NCBI RefSeq assembly: GCF_001650635.1
Contig: NZ_LWQU01000104.1
Location: 62,001 to 126,000, forward strand
From: Magnetospirillum moscoviense
Lineage (GTDB): Bacteria; Pseudomonadota; Alphaproteobacteria; Rhodospirillales; Magnetospirillaceae
Direction of reading: 5' to 3'
DNA length: 64,000 nt
Positions 36,143 to 44,206 of this stretch are shown here, one piece after another; positions within the stretch are counted from its first letter, which is position 1, and every line of letters begins with the position of its first letter. The position numbers and the translations under genes are program-made. The notes below the pieces were generated by a model. The model worked only from the letters and a program-made list of their open reading frames with translations. It made no database searches and was not told where the DNA came from.

Positions 36143-37741
36143 TCAGGACCCTTGCATTTCGACCAAGGTGACCGTGTCGCCGTCCAGCCGGTAGGTCGAT
36201 CCGCAGGCGGGACAAGCAAATCCCTCCGGCGACGGGGTCGGCAGTTTGACGCCGCAGGCGCAGACATGGCCGATGGGCCTGGCCGGATTGCCGGCGACGA
36301 TGGTGTGGTCGGGCACGTCGCGGGTGACCACGGCCCCGGCCCCGACAAAGCAGTACCGTCCCAAGGTGTGACCGCAGACGATGGTGGCGTTGGCGCCGAT
36401 GGTCGCGCCGCGCTTGACCAGGGTCGGGCGGTATTCGTGCTTACGCTCGATCTCGGCGCGCGGATTGTGGACGTTGGTAAAGACCATCGACGGACCGCAA
36501 AAAACACCGTCTTCCAACGTCACGCCGGGATAGACGCTGACGTTGTTCTGGATCTTGCAATGGTCGCCGATGGTGACGTCGGGGCCGATGACCACATTCT
36601 GGCCGATATTGCACCCGCTGCCGATCTGGCTATTCTTGAGAACGTGCGAGAAGTGCCAGATTCGAGACCCGGGGCCGATTTCAGCCGGCTCGTCGATGAT
36701 TGCCGTTTCATGCGCATAGAAGGACGCCGGGGCGGGGGGGGGCGCCATTCTAACCGGTTTGCCGGCTTCCATGGCCCGTTGCGAGGCATCAAGGACGCGC
36801 AGCACGCGAAGACCCTCGGCACCATCGGTCCGCGGCCGGGCTCCGGTCGCTGCGCAGTCCAGGAAATGGGTACATTCCAGGGTCAGCGGCTCGCCGGGTT
36901 CCACGGGGATGTCGATGCTTTCCGCCTTTGAGGCCTCGGGGACGCCGTTGTGCCATTCGACCTTGTGCGGGAACAGCTTCAGTTTTTCCGGCCAGGGACG
37001 GGTGTCCTCGAACACCGCCATGCCCTGGTCGCCGACCACTACCAGGCGCTGTTCCTTGAAGGGGTTCAGCCACGACACGAAGATGTGGGCAGCCTGGCCG
37101 GACTTAAAGGTCAGGTGGGTGGTGGTGACGTCGGCGATGGTGCGGTGAAGATAGGAATGGCCGACCGTCGTCACCTGCTCCAACTCGCCGGGAAACAGCG
37201 ACAGGATCATGGATATGTCATGGGGAGCGAAGCTCCACAGGGTGTTTTCCTCGGTTCGGATCTTTCCCAAATTCAAGCGGTTGGAATAGATGTATTGCAG
37301 CCGGCCGAGACGCCCGTTTTCGACGCACAGCGTCTTAAGGGCCAGGAAGGCGGGATGATACTGCATCAGATGTCCGACCATCAGGACGCAGCCAGCGCGT
37401 TCTGCCAGCGTCACCAACGCTTCGGCATCGGTGACCGACAGGGCCAATGGTTTCTCGACGAAAACGTGCTTGCCTGCTTCCAGCGTCTCGCGCACCAAGG
37501 TGGCGTGGGTCTCGGCCGGAGTGGCGATGACGACGGCGCCGATACCGGGTTCCGCCAGGATTTCCGGAACGGTCAGGGGGCGGACATGATATTGCGCGGC
37601 AATACGCGCGGCCAGCGCTCCGTCACGGTCCGAGACCGCTTCCAGCGCGCCCAGTGCGGCGAAGTTCCGGACAAGGTTCTTGCCCCAATAACCGCAGCCA
37701 ATGACGGCAAGGCGAGGATGGCCGATGGCTCTAGAGTTCAC
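36143..37741 (-). CDS. Fused Gfo/Idh/MocA dehydrogenase and WbpD-like N-acetyltransferase with zinc ribbon
   Basis: 532 aa from GTG 37741, the only in-frame start between the upstream gene and the Rossmann loop. Residues 10-330 are a dehydrogenase (GCGYWG 15-20, FVEKPLAL with EKP 96-98, WSFAPHDISMIL). A Pro/Ala linker at 332-341 leads to a left-handed beta-helix acetyltransferase (about 345-485) with hexapeptide repeats and IQNNVSVYPGVTLEDGVFCGPS, as in WbpD/WlbB. The end is a small zinc ribbon: C494, C496, C510, C513. In the UDP-ManNAc3NAcA route these two activities flank the aminotransferase, encoded next. The linker is coded by a 9-base C run. Confidence 0.88.
   Translation of the reverse strand: MNSRAIGHPRLAVIGCGYWGKNLVRNFAALGALEAVSDRDGALAARIAAQYHVRPLTVPEILAEPGIGAVVIATPAETHATLVRETLEAGKHVFVEKPLALSVTDAEALVTLAERAGCVLMVGHLMQYHPAFLALKTLCVENGRLGRLQYIYSNRLNLGKIRTEENTLWSFAPHDISMILSLFPGELEQVTTVGHSYLHRTIADVTTTHLTFKSGQAAHIFVSWLNPFKEQRLVVVGDQGMAVFEDTRPWPEKLKLFPHKVEWHNGVPEASKAESIDIPVEPGEPLTLECTHFLDCAATGARPRTDGAEGLRVLRVLDASQRAMEAGKPVRMAPPPAPASFYAHETAIIDEPAEIGPGSRIWHFSHVLKNSQIGSGCNIGQNVVIGPDVTIGDHCKIQNNVSVYPGVTLEDGVFCGPSMVFTNVHNPRAEIERKHEYRPTLVKRGATIGANATIVCGHTLGRYCFVGAGAVVTRDVPDHTIVAGNPARPIGHVCACGVKLPTPSPEGFACPACGSTYRLDGDTVTLVEMQGS
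36734..36742. repeat. 9-base poly-G tract inside the fusion-gene linker
   Basis: Nine G on the plus strand, read as CCC CCC CCC (Pro334-336) in the minus-strand gene. It lies exactly at the junction between the dehydrogenase and acetyltransferase domains. A one-base slip would keep the dehydrogenase and lose the acetyltransferase. Tract seen directly; slippage is inference. Confidence 0.7.
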
Positions 37742-37806
37742 GGTAACACTCTTATCCAGATCACAATCACGCCAACCTAGGTAATTTAATACACGAAGGC
37801 AATCGA
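37742..37806 (-). promoter_or_regulatory. AT-rich gap with possible internal promoter
   Basis: This 65-base gap is clearly richer in A and T than its surroundings. On the minus strand it has TTGCCT, 17 bases, TAGGTT, a weak match to sigma70. It could boost the fusion gene and the amino-sugar genes below it. Nothing else recognised. Confidence 0.25.
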
Positions 37807-38877
37807 TCAGGCGATCGCGGCCAGACGGTGGGCGATGGTCCTGCCGGCATGACCATCGCCGAAAGGTCGCGGCAGAGCCTTGTCCAGTCGCCGCTCTGCC
37901 CAAGCGGCGGCCGCGGCCAACGCATCTGGGTCGGCTGCGACAACCCTGGTGGCGTCCAGGGTCAGAAGTTCCGGCCACGGCGATTCCGTCGAGACCGTCA
38001 GGCTACGGCGTCCGAAGAAGAAGGCTTCCTTCGGAAGCCCGCCTGAGTCGGTTACCACAAAGGCGCACTGGTCGAGGGCGCCTAGAAGGCTGAGATAATC
38101 CAAAGGATCGCACACCGTGACGTTGACGGGGACGGGGGCGGCCAGGTTGCTCAGGGCCTTGCGCGTGCGCGGGTGGCATGGCAATAGCACCGGCCGTCCC
38201 AAACCGCCCAGGCCAGAGATCAGCGCCGCCAGTCGGGCGGGGTCGTCAGCGTTCTGTGGTCGGTGCAGGGTGGCCAGCACGAATCCGGCCGGCACCGGAA
38301 AGGGTGGCGCCAGCGGGCGGAAGCGGCGGACGGCGTCGAGCATGACGTCGCCGCTGACCACGATCTCGCCGGTGACCGCCTCGAGGCGCAGATTGGCGGC
38401 CGCCGCCTCTGATGGGCAGAACAGCCAGGCAGCGGCGTGATCGGCGACGATTCGGTTGAATTCCTCAGGGTGATCGCGGTTGCCCATGCGCGGTCCCGCT
38501 TCAACATGGGCGATAGGCAGGCGCGCCTGCTCGGCGGCAATGGTCGCCGCCAGGGTCGATGTGGTATCGCCGTACAGCAGGACCACGTCGGGGCGCCAGC
38601 GGGCGAATTCGTCGGCCAAGGCGGCGAGCATGGCGGCGGTCATCGCCGACAGGCTGGATCCATTAATGTTCAGGTTGACGGCCGGTTCGGGGATGCCCAG
38701 CTGCCGAAAGAACACCCCGCTCATGGAATCGTCGTAATGTTGGCCGGTGTGGACGATACGCTCGTCTATGGGGCGTCCGCCGGTGAGGTTCCAGTCGGCG
38801 AACGCCGCCGACACCGCCGCCGCCTTGACCAGTTGCGGCCGGGCTCCGACTATCGTGCACAGGCGGAGCGGCGTCAT
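37807..38877 (-). CDS. UDP-HexNAc(A) 2-epimerase, WbpI-like (WecB homologue 2)
   Basis: 356 aa, WecB fold. HTGQHYDDSMSGVFF, YGDTTSTLA, HPRTR and DSGG are kept. The usual AGLRS.. block reads HVEAGPRMGNRDHPEEFNR and the C-terminal motif reads GGLPKEAFFFGRRSLTV, near the KEAYFF form of WbpI rather than the QEE of WecB. With the dehydrogenase, aminotransferase and acetyltransferase next door, this fits UDP-2,3-diacetamido-glucuronate 2-epimerase, the last step to the mannuronate. ATGA overlap with the upstream GT2. Confidence 0.82.
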   Translation of the reverse strand: MTPLRLCTIVGARPQLVKAAAVSAAFADWNLTGGRPIDERIVHTGQHYDDSMSGVFFRQLGIPEPAVNLNINGSSLSAMTAAMLAALADEFARWRPDVVLLYGDTTSTLAATIAAEQARLPIAHVEAGPRMGNRDHPEEFNRIVADHAAAWLFCPSEAAAANLRLEAVTGEIVVSGDVMLDAVRRFRPLAPPFPVPAGFVLATLHRPQNADDPARLAALISGLGGLGRPVLLPCHPRTRKALSNLAAPVPVNVTVCDPLDYLSLLGALDQCAFVVTDSGGLPKEAFFFGRRSLTVSTESPWPELLTLDATRVVAADPDALAAAAAWAERRLDKALPRPFGDGHAGRTIAHRLAAIA

Positions 38878-39737
38878 TCTCGCAGCGAGACCTGGTGGAT
38901 TTGTTCGGCAAGCAGACCCAAGGCGAAGACGATCACCGCAACCGCCAGTGCGGTGATGCCGCCCCACAAGGCCGCGTTGCCGCCCCCGAGTAGCAGGGCG
39001 CCCAGGCAGGACAGCCCCACGGCGGCGCACAAGCCCGAGACCAACAGGAAAAGCTTCAGAGGGTTGTAATAGACGATGGCGGACACGATGTACTGGATTG
39101 TCCGCAAGGAATCCCGAAACAGCCGGACCTTGGTGGTGCCGATCCGCTTGTGATAGTCGATGGGGATGTACAGTACCGTGCGCTTCATCAGCATATAGGC
39201 CAGCGTGCTGGACGTGGTGAAGCTGAAGCGGTCGGACAGGTGCGGGAAGAACGGCATGATTGCCGAGCGCGAGAACACCCTTAGTCCAGAATTGGGGTCG
39301 GGGATGGCGCGGCCGGCGGTGAACTCGACCAGGGCCTGAAGCATGCGGCGCAACGGCGCCTTGACGGCGCTTTCCCGGTAATGGTCGCCGGTGCGGGCGC
39401 CGACCACCATGTCCCAGCCCTCTTGGTAACGGCGGATCAGGTCGGGAATGCGATCAATGGGATAGGTGCCGTCGGCATCACTGATGACCACGGTGTCGTT
39501 CTTGGCCGCCGCGATGCCCACCTTGAGTGATTGGCCGTAGCCGAGATTCTCTAGGTTTCGGAGAACCCGGGCTCCGGCCGCCGTGGCGATGGGGCCGGTC
39601 TGGTCGGTGGAACCATCATCGACGACGATGATCTCGCAATCGGGGAAGCCGGACTCGGTCAATGTGCCGCGAAGTGTCGCCACGGTCTCGGAGATGGCGT
39701 CCTCTTCGTTGTAGGCCGGAATGACCACGCTGATCAT
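38874..39737 (-). CDS. Glycosyltransferase family 2 with C-terminal membrane anchor (DPMS/GtrB-like)
   Basis: 287 aa. ISVVIPAYNEEDA, VVDDGSTDQT and SDADGTYPIDRIP are DPM-synthase-like GT-A motifs, followed by RVFSRSAIMPF. Two hydrophobic segments (about 225-250 and 255-280) anchor the C-terminus. Such enzymes move a sugar from a nucleotide to polyprenyl phosphate for use by periplasmic GT-C enzymes. ATGA overlaps on both sides tie it to the radical SAM gene upstream and the epimerase downstream. Confidence 0.87.
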   Translation of the reverse strand: MISVVIPAYNEEDAISETVATLRGTLTESGFPDCEIIVVDDGSTDQTGPIATAAGARVLRNLENLGYGQSLKVGIAAAKNDTVVISDADGTYPIDRIPDLIRRYQEGWDMVVGARTGDHYRESAVKAPLRRMLQALVEFTAGRAIPDPNSGLRVFSRSAIMPFFPHLSDRFSFTTSSTLAYMLMKRTVLYIPIDYHKRIGTTKVRLFRDSLRTIQYIVSAIVYYNPLKLFLLVSGLCAAVGLSCLGALLLGGGNAALWGGITALAVAVIVFALGLLAEQIHQVSLRE

Positions 39738-41305
39738 CGAGTCATCTCCTCGGTCGCCGGGGGCTTCGCTGCGGTCGTCGGGACCTTGTGAACCGTCTGG
39801 TATTGGGCCGGTTTGGGCGGGTTGTTATGGAAATCCCACCTTGGCCAGCGGTCGCGGGCGTAATACACAGATGTCACCGACTTGCCGATGGCCGGCATGA
39901 AGAAAAACTTGATAGCGTAATACATATCCCAAAAGAATTCGCCGGTCCTGATGCCGCGCAGGAGTCGGCGCGCAATAAACCCTGGATTGTATAGAATGCA
40001 TTTCTTGTAGGCAAGATCCATATATTTCTGAATGACGTCCAGCGTCAGGTGCCGGTGCGAGAAAAGCGGTTTGTCCGTATAGATGAAATACTCGTCCCAG
40101 TCATAGGACTTGACCAGTCCGTCTGCGACATAGCTGTTGAACATCGGCGTTCCGGGAAAGGCGATGGACAGCCCGAACTTCATCATATCGACCGGGATCT
40201 TGCTGGCGAACTCGATGGTGTCACGCATGGTTTCTTCGGTGTCGGGCGACAGACCCAGCAGAAAGAATCCATTGGTGTCGATCCCGGCGCGGCGGGCCAT
40301 CTGGACGGCCGCCTTGCCCTGCTCGATCGACGCCCGGCCACCTTTGCCGAATTGGCGCAGCACGTCGTCGTTACCCGATTCGAATCCGAAGGACACCCGA
40401 TAGCAGCCGGCCCGGCGCATGATGCGGAACAGTTCTTCGTCGGCGCTTTCGACGCGAATGCCGTTGGTGCAGGTCCACGCCATATCGATTCCGGTCGCGA
40501 TAATCGCCTCGCAGACGGCTCGGGCCCATTTCTGGTCGGAGGTGAAGATATCGTCGGCCAGCATGAATTCACGGTAGCCCAACTCATACATCCGCTTCAC
40601 CTCGGCGGCGCACCGTTCCGGTGACTTCTTGCGGTAGCCCTTGGCCATGGTGACCTTGGAGGCGCAGAAATCGCAGGTGAACACGCAGCCCCGCGAGAAC
40701 TCGGCCATGGTGACCGGCGGCCGGCGGGCCATCAGCCGTGACATCTGCCGGTAGTCGGCGATCGGATACAGGTCCCAGGCTGGAATGGGCAGGTCGTCCA
40801 GGTTGGCGATCGGCAGGCGCGGGGCGTTGGTACGGACTTGGTCACCATCGCGGTAGCACAGCCCCGTGATCGATTCCAGGGGGCGCCCGTCGCAATATTC
40901 GGTGAAGGTCAGGTCTGCCTCGCCGACGAAGACCGCGTCGCAGCGGGTTTCCATCAGGGTCTCGAACGGCATGGCCGAAGGATGGGCGCCGCCGGCAACC
41001 ACGCGGATGGCCGGATCGATGTCCTTGATCAGGACCGAAAGGTCGCGCAACTGGTTCATCAGCGCGGTGGTGGCGGTGATGCCCACCACGTCCGCCCTGT
41101 GGGCGATGATCTGCTCACGGACCTTGGCGAAGTCGTAAGGCCGCCAGGACATGTCCCAGATGGCGACATCATGGCCGGCGTTCCTCGCTACGGCAGCAAC
41201 GGTCGCAAGGCCGAGCGTCGGGTGGATCGGGTTGACGATCGAGGCCTTGGCGCCACCGTAACTGGGTGCGTACGAGGGATTAATAAGCAGGATTCGCGAC
41301 ATCAT
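39734..41305 (-). CDS. B12-binding-domain radical SAM protein (copy 1)
   Basis: 523 aa. Residues 1-170 form a B12-binding-like Rossmann domain (LLINPSYAPSYGGAK, GITATTALM, GGAHPSAMPFETL). The radical SAM domain has Cys207, 211 and 214 in RGCVFTCDFCASK for the 4Fe-4S cluster, with GFESGNDDVLRQF and FPGTPMFNSYV further on. About 100 C-terminal residues are not family-typical and are aromatic-rich. The class performs methylations, rearrangements and cyclisations. Substrate unknown; location between GMC oxidase and GT2 suggests a sugar or lipid carrier. ATG 41305 and 41302 are adjacent alternatives. Confidence 0.87.
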   Translation of the reverse strand: MMSRILLINPSYAPSYGGAKASIVNPIHPTLGLATVAAVARNAGHDVAIWDMSWRPYDFAKVREQIIAHRADVVGITATTALMNQLRDLSVLIKDIDPAIRVVAGGAHPSAMPFETLMETRCDAVFVGEADLTFTEYCDGRPLESITGLCYRDGDQVRTNAPRLPIANLDDLPIPAWDLYPIADYRQMSRLMARRPPVTMAEFSRGCVFTCDFCASKVTMAKGYRKKSPERCAAEVKRMYELGYREFMLADDIFTSDQKWARAVCEAIIATGIDMAWTCTNGIRVESADEELFRIMRRAGCYRVSFGFESGNDDVLRQFGKGGRASIEQGKAAVQMARRAGIDTNGFFLLGLSPDTEETMRDTIEFASKIPVDMMKFGLSIAFPGTPMFNSYVADGLVKSYDWDEYFIYTDKPLFSHRHLTLDVIQKYMDLAYKKCILYNPGFIARRLLRGIRTGEFFWDMYYAIKFFFMPAIGKSVTSVYYARDRWPRWDFHNNPPKPAQYQTVHKVPTTAAKPPATEEMTR

Positions 41306-41357
41306 CGATCCGTGGCTGCGAAGAGATTTGCACCTTGATCGGTCGGACTTGGACTCG

Positions 41358-42953
41358 TCAAGCGTCGAGGAGTGTTTTGGCCAGGCCGCGACCGATGCGA
41401 TCGGCATTGGCCATGACGGTGAAGGTGTGGTGTTTGGCTGGAATGCGCGGCAAGACGGCGCCGTCGATCAGGTGCAGGCCGGGAACACCCGGCATTTCGC
41501 CCAGCCTTCCGGTCACGGTACCCATGGGCAGACTGGCACCGTAATGGACCTCGGCGCCCGGCTGATATGGGCGGAAGGATCCGGGCAGCAGCCATGCGCC
41601 ACGTTGCGCGAAAAGAGATCGAAGAGTGCGTGCCAGCCTGCGCATGGTCGGTCCGTATTCGGCTGTCACCGCGCCGGTCAGATCCATCCGGCACTGTCCT
41701 CCGCCGGTCCGCAGCAAGGTGGCGGTGGACGACGCGTATTCGCCTGGGAGGTAGACAAGGCCGACCATCATTGCCGGTGCCAGGGTGCTGATGGCGCTGA
41801 CGGCGCCGGCGCGCGACAAAGGCGTTTGGGCGGCGAGATCGGCGATCGACAGGGTTGTCGCGTCGTAAAGCAGGCCCAGGGCGTAATCGTGGGGCTGCGA
41901 GCTGAGGGCAAGACGGAAGCTCATCTGCGCCAAGCCGAAGCCGTTCTGGGGTGCGCTCTGCCCGATTCGTGACGGCAGCAGCAAGGCGAAGGCCGCCGCC
42001 GGCGCGGACCCCATCGGCACCGGCTGGTCGAAACGACCTGCCGCCTCCAGGGCCATCCGGGTCGATGCGACGGCTCCGGCCCCCACCAGGACTCGGTCAG
42101 CCTGCGCCAGAAACGGCGTTCCATCAGCATGGTGCCCGGCAACGGTCAGTCCTCCGGCCGGACCGGCGGAGATGACATCGACCACCACCTTGCGTGACAA
42201 GATGAGGTTGGGGTGGCGCTCCAACTCGGCTAGGTCGTAGGCTGCCGAATAGATGGCGCGGCGTGGGCAACCCCACAGGCAGGTCATGTCAAGCGCGCAC
42301 GGCTGGCGCTCACCTAGGCCTTGGCTCAGCACGGCGTTGCGCGAGCGGCCGAGGCGGAAATCGGAGCAAGGGGCGGTTCGCAAGTGAGTGTCGAGCAATT
42401 GGGTCGCGGTCGGCCCCAGTGGCAAGGCCGGCTGCAAGGGCAGGGCGGTTCCATGGATGACGGACATCTCGTCGTCAAGGCAGCCGCTCAGGCCTATTCG
42501 TTCGGCCACCGCACGATAGGACGGGGCCAAGTCGTCGGGGGACAAGCCGGTGCCGCTCAGGTCGTCGGCGTCGTACGCGCTGCAGGCTGCTCCCCAGATG
42601 TTGCTAAGTCCACCCGGCGTCAGGGTTCCCACCAGCTCGAAGTTCGACACCGACAGGCGGTTTGCCCGGGCATAGTGATCAACGAAGGCGGGCGACGCGG
42701 CGGTTCGTAGTTTGGGCGAATAGCCTGACATGTCGCGCAGGCCGCCCAGGTCGTGCCCGACCAGGTGAGCCACTGACCCTGGCCGGCCTGTTCGCAGCTC
42801 TGTCAGGGTCGGCCGGTCGGCGGCCGGCGTGGGCAGCGCGGCCTCGCCCGCTTCGATCATCCAGACTCTCAACCCGGCCTGGACCAAAGGAAAAGCGGCG
42901 GATACCGACGCCGGCCCGGTGCCAACCACGAGGATGGGCAGGTCCGAACTCAT
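41358..42953 (-). CDS. GMC-type FAD oxidoreductase
   Basis: 531 aa. VVGTGPASVSAAFPLVQAGLRVWMIEAG is the N-terminal FAD site; LSNIWGAACSAYD and DMTCLWGCPRRAIYSAAYDL are the substrate-domain Cys-containing segments seen in GMC dehydrogenases; the C-terminus has LIDGAVLPRIPAKHHTFTVMANADR with the catalytic His. It would oxidise an alcohol, perhaps a sugar hydroxyl. No signal peptide is visible. Start by ATGA overlap with the SDR stop; the radical SAM gene starts 52 bases after its own stop. Unusual in a glycan operon. Confidence 0.82.
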   Translation of the reverse strand: MSSDLPILVVGTGPASVSAAFPLVQAGLRVWMIEAGEAALPTPAADRPTLTELRTGRPGSVAHLVGHDLGGLRDMSGYSPKLRTAASPAFVDHYARANRLSVSNFELVGTLTPGGLSNIWGAACSAYDADDLSGTGLSPDDLAPSYRAVAERIGLSGCLDDEMSVIHGTALPLQPALPLGPTATQLLDTHLRTAPCSDFRLGRSRNAVLSQGLGERQPCALDMTCLWGCPRRAIYSAAYDLAELERHPNLILSRKVVVDVISAGPAGGLTVAGHHADGTPFLAQADRVLVGAGAVASTRMALEAAGRFDQPVPMGSAPAAAFALLLPSRIGQSAPQNGFGLAQMSFRLALSSQPHDYALGLLYDATTLSIADLAAQTPLSRAGAVSAISTLAPAMMVGLVYLPGEYASSTATLLRTGGGQCRMDLTGAVTAEYGPTMRRLARTLRSLFAQRGAWLLPGSFRPYQPGAEVHYGASLPMGTVTGRLGEMPGVPGLHLIDGAVLPRIPAKHHTFTVMANADRIGRGLAKTLLDA

Positions 42954-44206
42954 CGATTCCGCCCTGCCAGCCAACGAAAGGGCAGCATCAGGGCCTCGGC
43001 GGCGCCGGTCCCGACCAGCCGTGCGATGGCGGCAAGGCGGCCTGGTGGATGGGTGCCCAGACCCGCCTCGGCGATGGTCAGCGCCATGTGCAGGCGGCCG
43101 CGCCATCCGTCGGGTGTCAGCGCCCCGGTGGGCGGCTCGATCAGCCGCAACAGCGCCGGACAGCGGGCAGCCAAAGGCGGAAGCATGAGCGGCTGCCCGT
43201 CGCCATGGCGCTCGATGCCGCGCACATAGGCGGCGATTTGCTCCTTGCGTGGCCGGCGCCCCGTTACCGAGGCCAAGGCGGCGGCGGCTTCCGTCACCAG
43301 TCGCCGTCGCCGGCCCGCTTCGGCGAGGACCTGGGCGGCAGGACGCAGGGATAAGCCCAGTTCGGCCAGGTCATCGGCACTGTCGATTTCCGGCAGGCCG
43401 GCCAGACCCATGACCCGTTCCTCGGCAATGGACACTGGGATGGGCAGGCGGTTGACGATCCGCACGGCCAGCAGGACCAGCGGCAAGGGCAGGGGCACAA
43501 TGGTCAATCCTCTGCCATGAACCGTGCGGGCCAGCAGTTTGAGCCACGCCCCGAAAGCGATGGGGGCCGGATCGGCCAAGCCGAACACCGGCCGGCTCGG
43601 ACGGGGAAGGGCGGCCATGCGCAGCAGGCCGTCACACACCTCATCCAGGTGGATGGGCTGCACACCCTTGTCAGTTCCGACCATCGGCAGGATCGGCAGC
43701 TTGCCGGCCAGGGTCCGCATCGTGCCCCACTGCCCCAACGGCGGACCGCCATAGACCAGGCCGATGCGGGCGGCCAATTCCCCCGGGCCGGTCAGTTCTT
43801 GGGTCAGGCGCCACTTGATCCGGCCATAACGGTTGAGCGCGCCGGCCTGGGCCGAGACGCTGGAGGCCAGGATGAAGCGGCCGACGCCAGCCGCCCGGCT
43901 GGCGGCCAGCAATGAGCGGAATCCGGTCAGGTTCTCGTCCTGGTCCTCGGGCAGTTCGCTTTCCCATTGGTGCGACAGATGGAGGACCGCGTCGATCGGT
44001 CCAAGGTCGCGGTCGGCCTGCAAGGCCAGGGCCGGTACCGGATCGGTCAGCGACCATGCGAACCAACGACAGGGTTCACAGGGGCGACGGCGCGACAGGA
44101 CCGTGACACGGTGGCCCTGGCACAAGGCGTGCCGGAGGAGGTGTTGTCCGATATAGCCGGATGCGCCGGTGATCAGCAGATGAAGTCCGGACATGACGGC
44201 TGTCAT
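42950..44206 (-). CDS. NAD-dependent SDR with C-terminal extension
   Basis: 418 aa, about 90 more than normal extended SDRs. GASGYIGQHL (14-23) binds NAD; SSVSAQAG and a YGRIKWRL YxxxK motif are catalytic. The C-terminal 120 residues after about 300 are Arg/Leu-rich, not an SDR element I recognise. ATG 44206 overlaps the SGNH stop (ATGA); ATG 44194 is an alternative. Flanked by SGNH and GMC genes with 4-base overlaps on both sides, so it acts in the same step series. Substrate not known. Confidence 0.75.
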   Translation of the reverse strand: MTAVMSGLHLLITGASGYIGQHLLRHALCQGHRVTVLSRRRPCEPCRWFAWSLTDPVPALALQADRDLGPIDAVLHLSHQWESELPEDQDENLTGFRSLLAASRAAGVGRFILASSVSAQAGALNRYGRIKWRLTQELTGPGELAARIGLVYGGPPLGQWGTMRTLAGKLPILPMVGTDKGVQPIHLDEVCDGLLRMAALPRPSRPVFGLADPAPIAFGAWLKLLARTVHGRGLTIVPLPLPLVLLAVRIVNRLPIPVSIAEERVMGLAGLPEIDSADDLAELGLSLRPAAQVLAEAGRRRRLVTEAAAALASVTGRRPRKEQIAAYVRGIERHGDGQPLMLPPLAARCPALLRLIEPPTGALTPDGWRGRLHMALTIAEAGLGTHPPGRLAAIARLVGTGAAEALMLPFRWLAGRNR

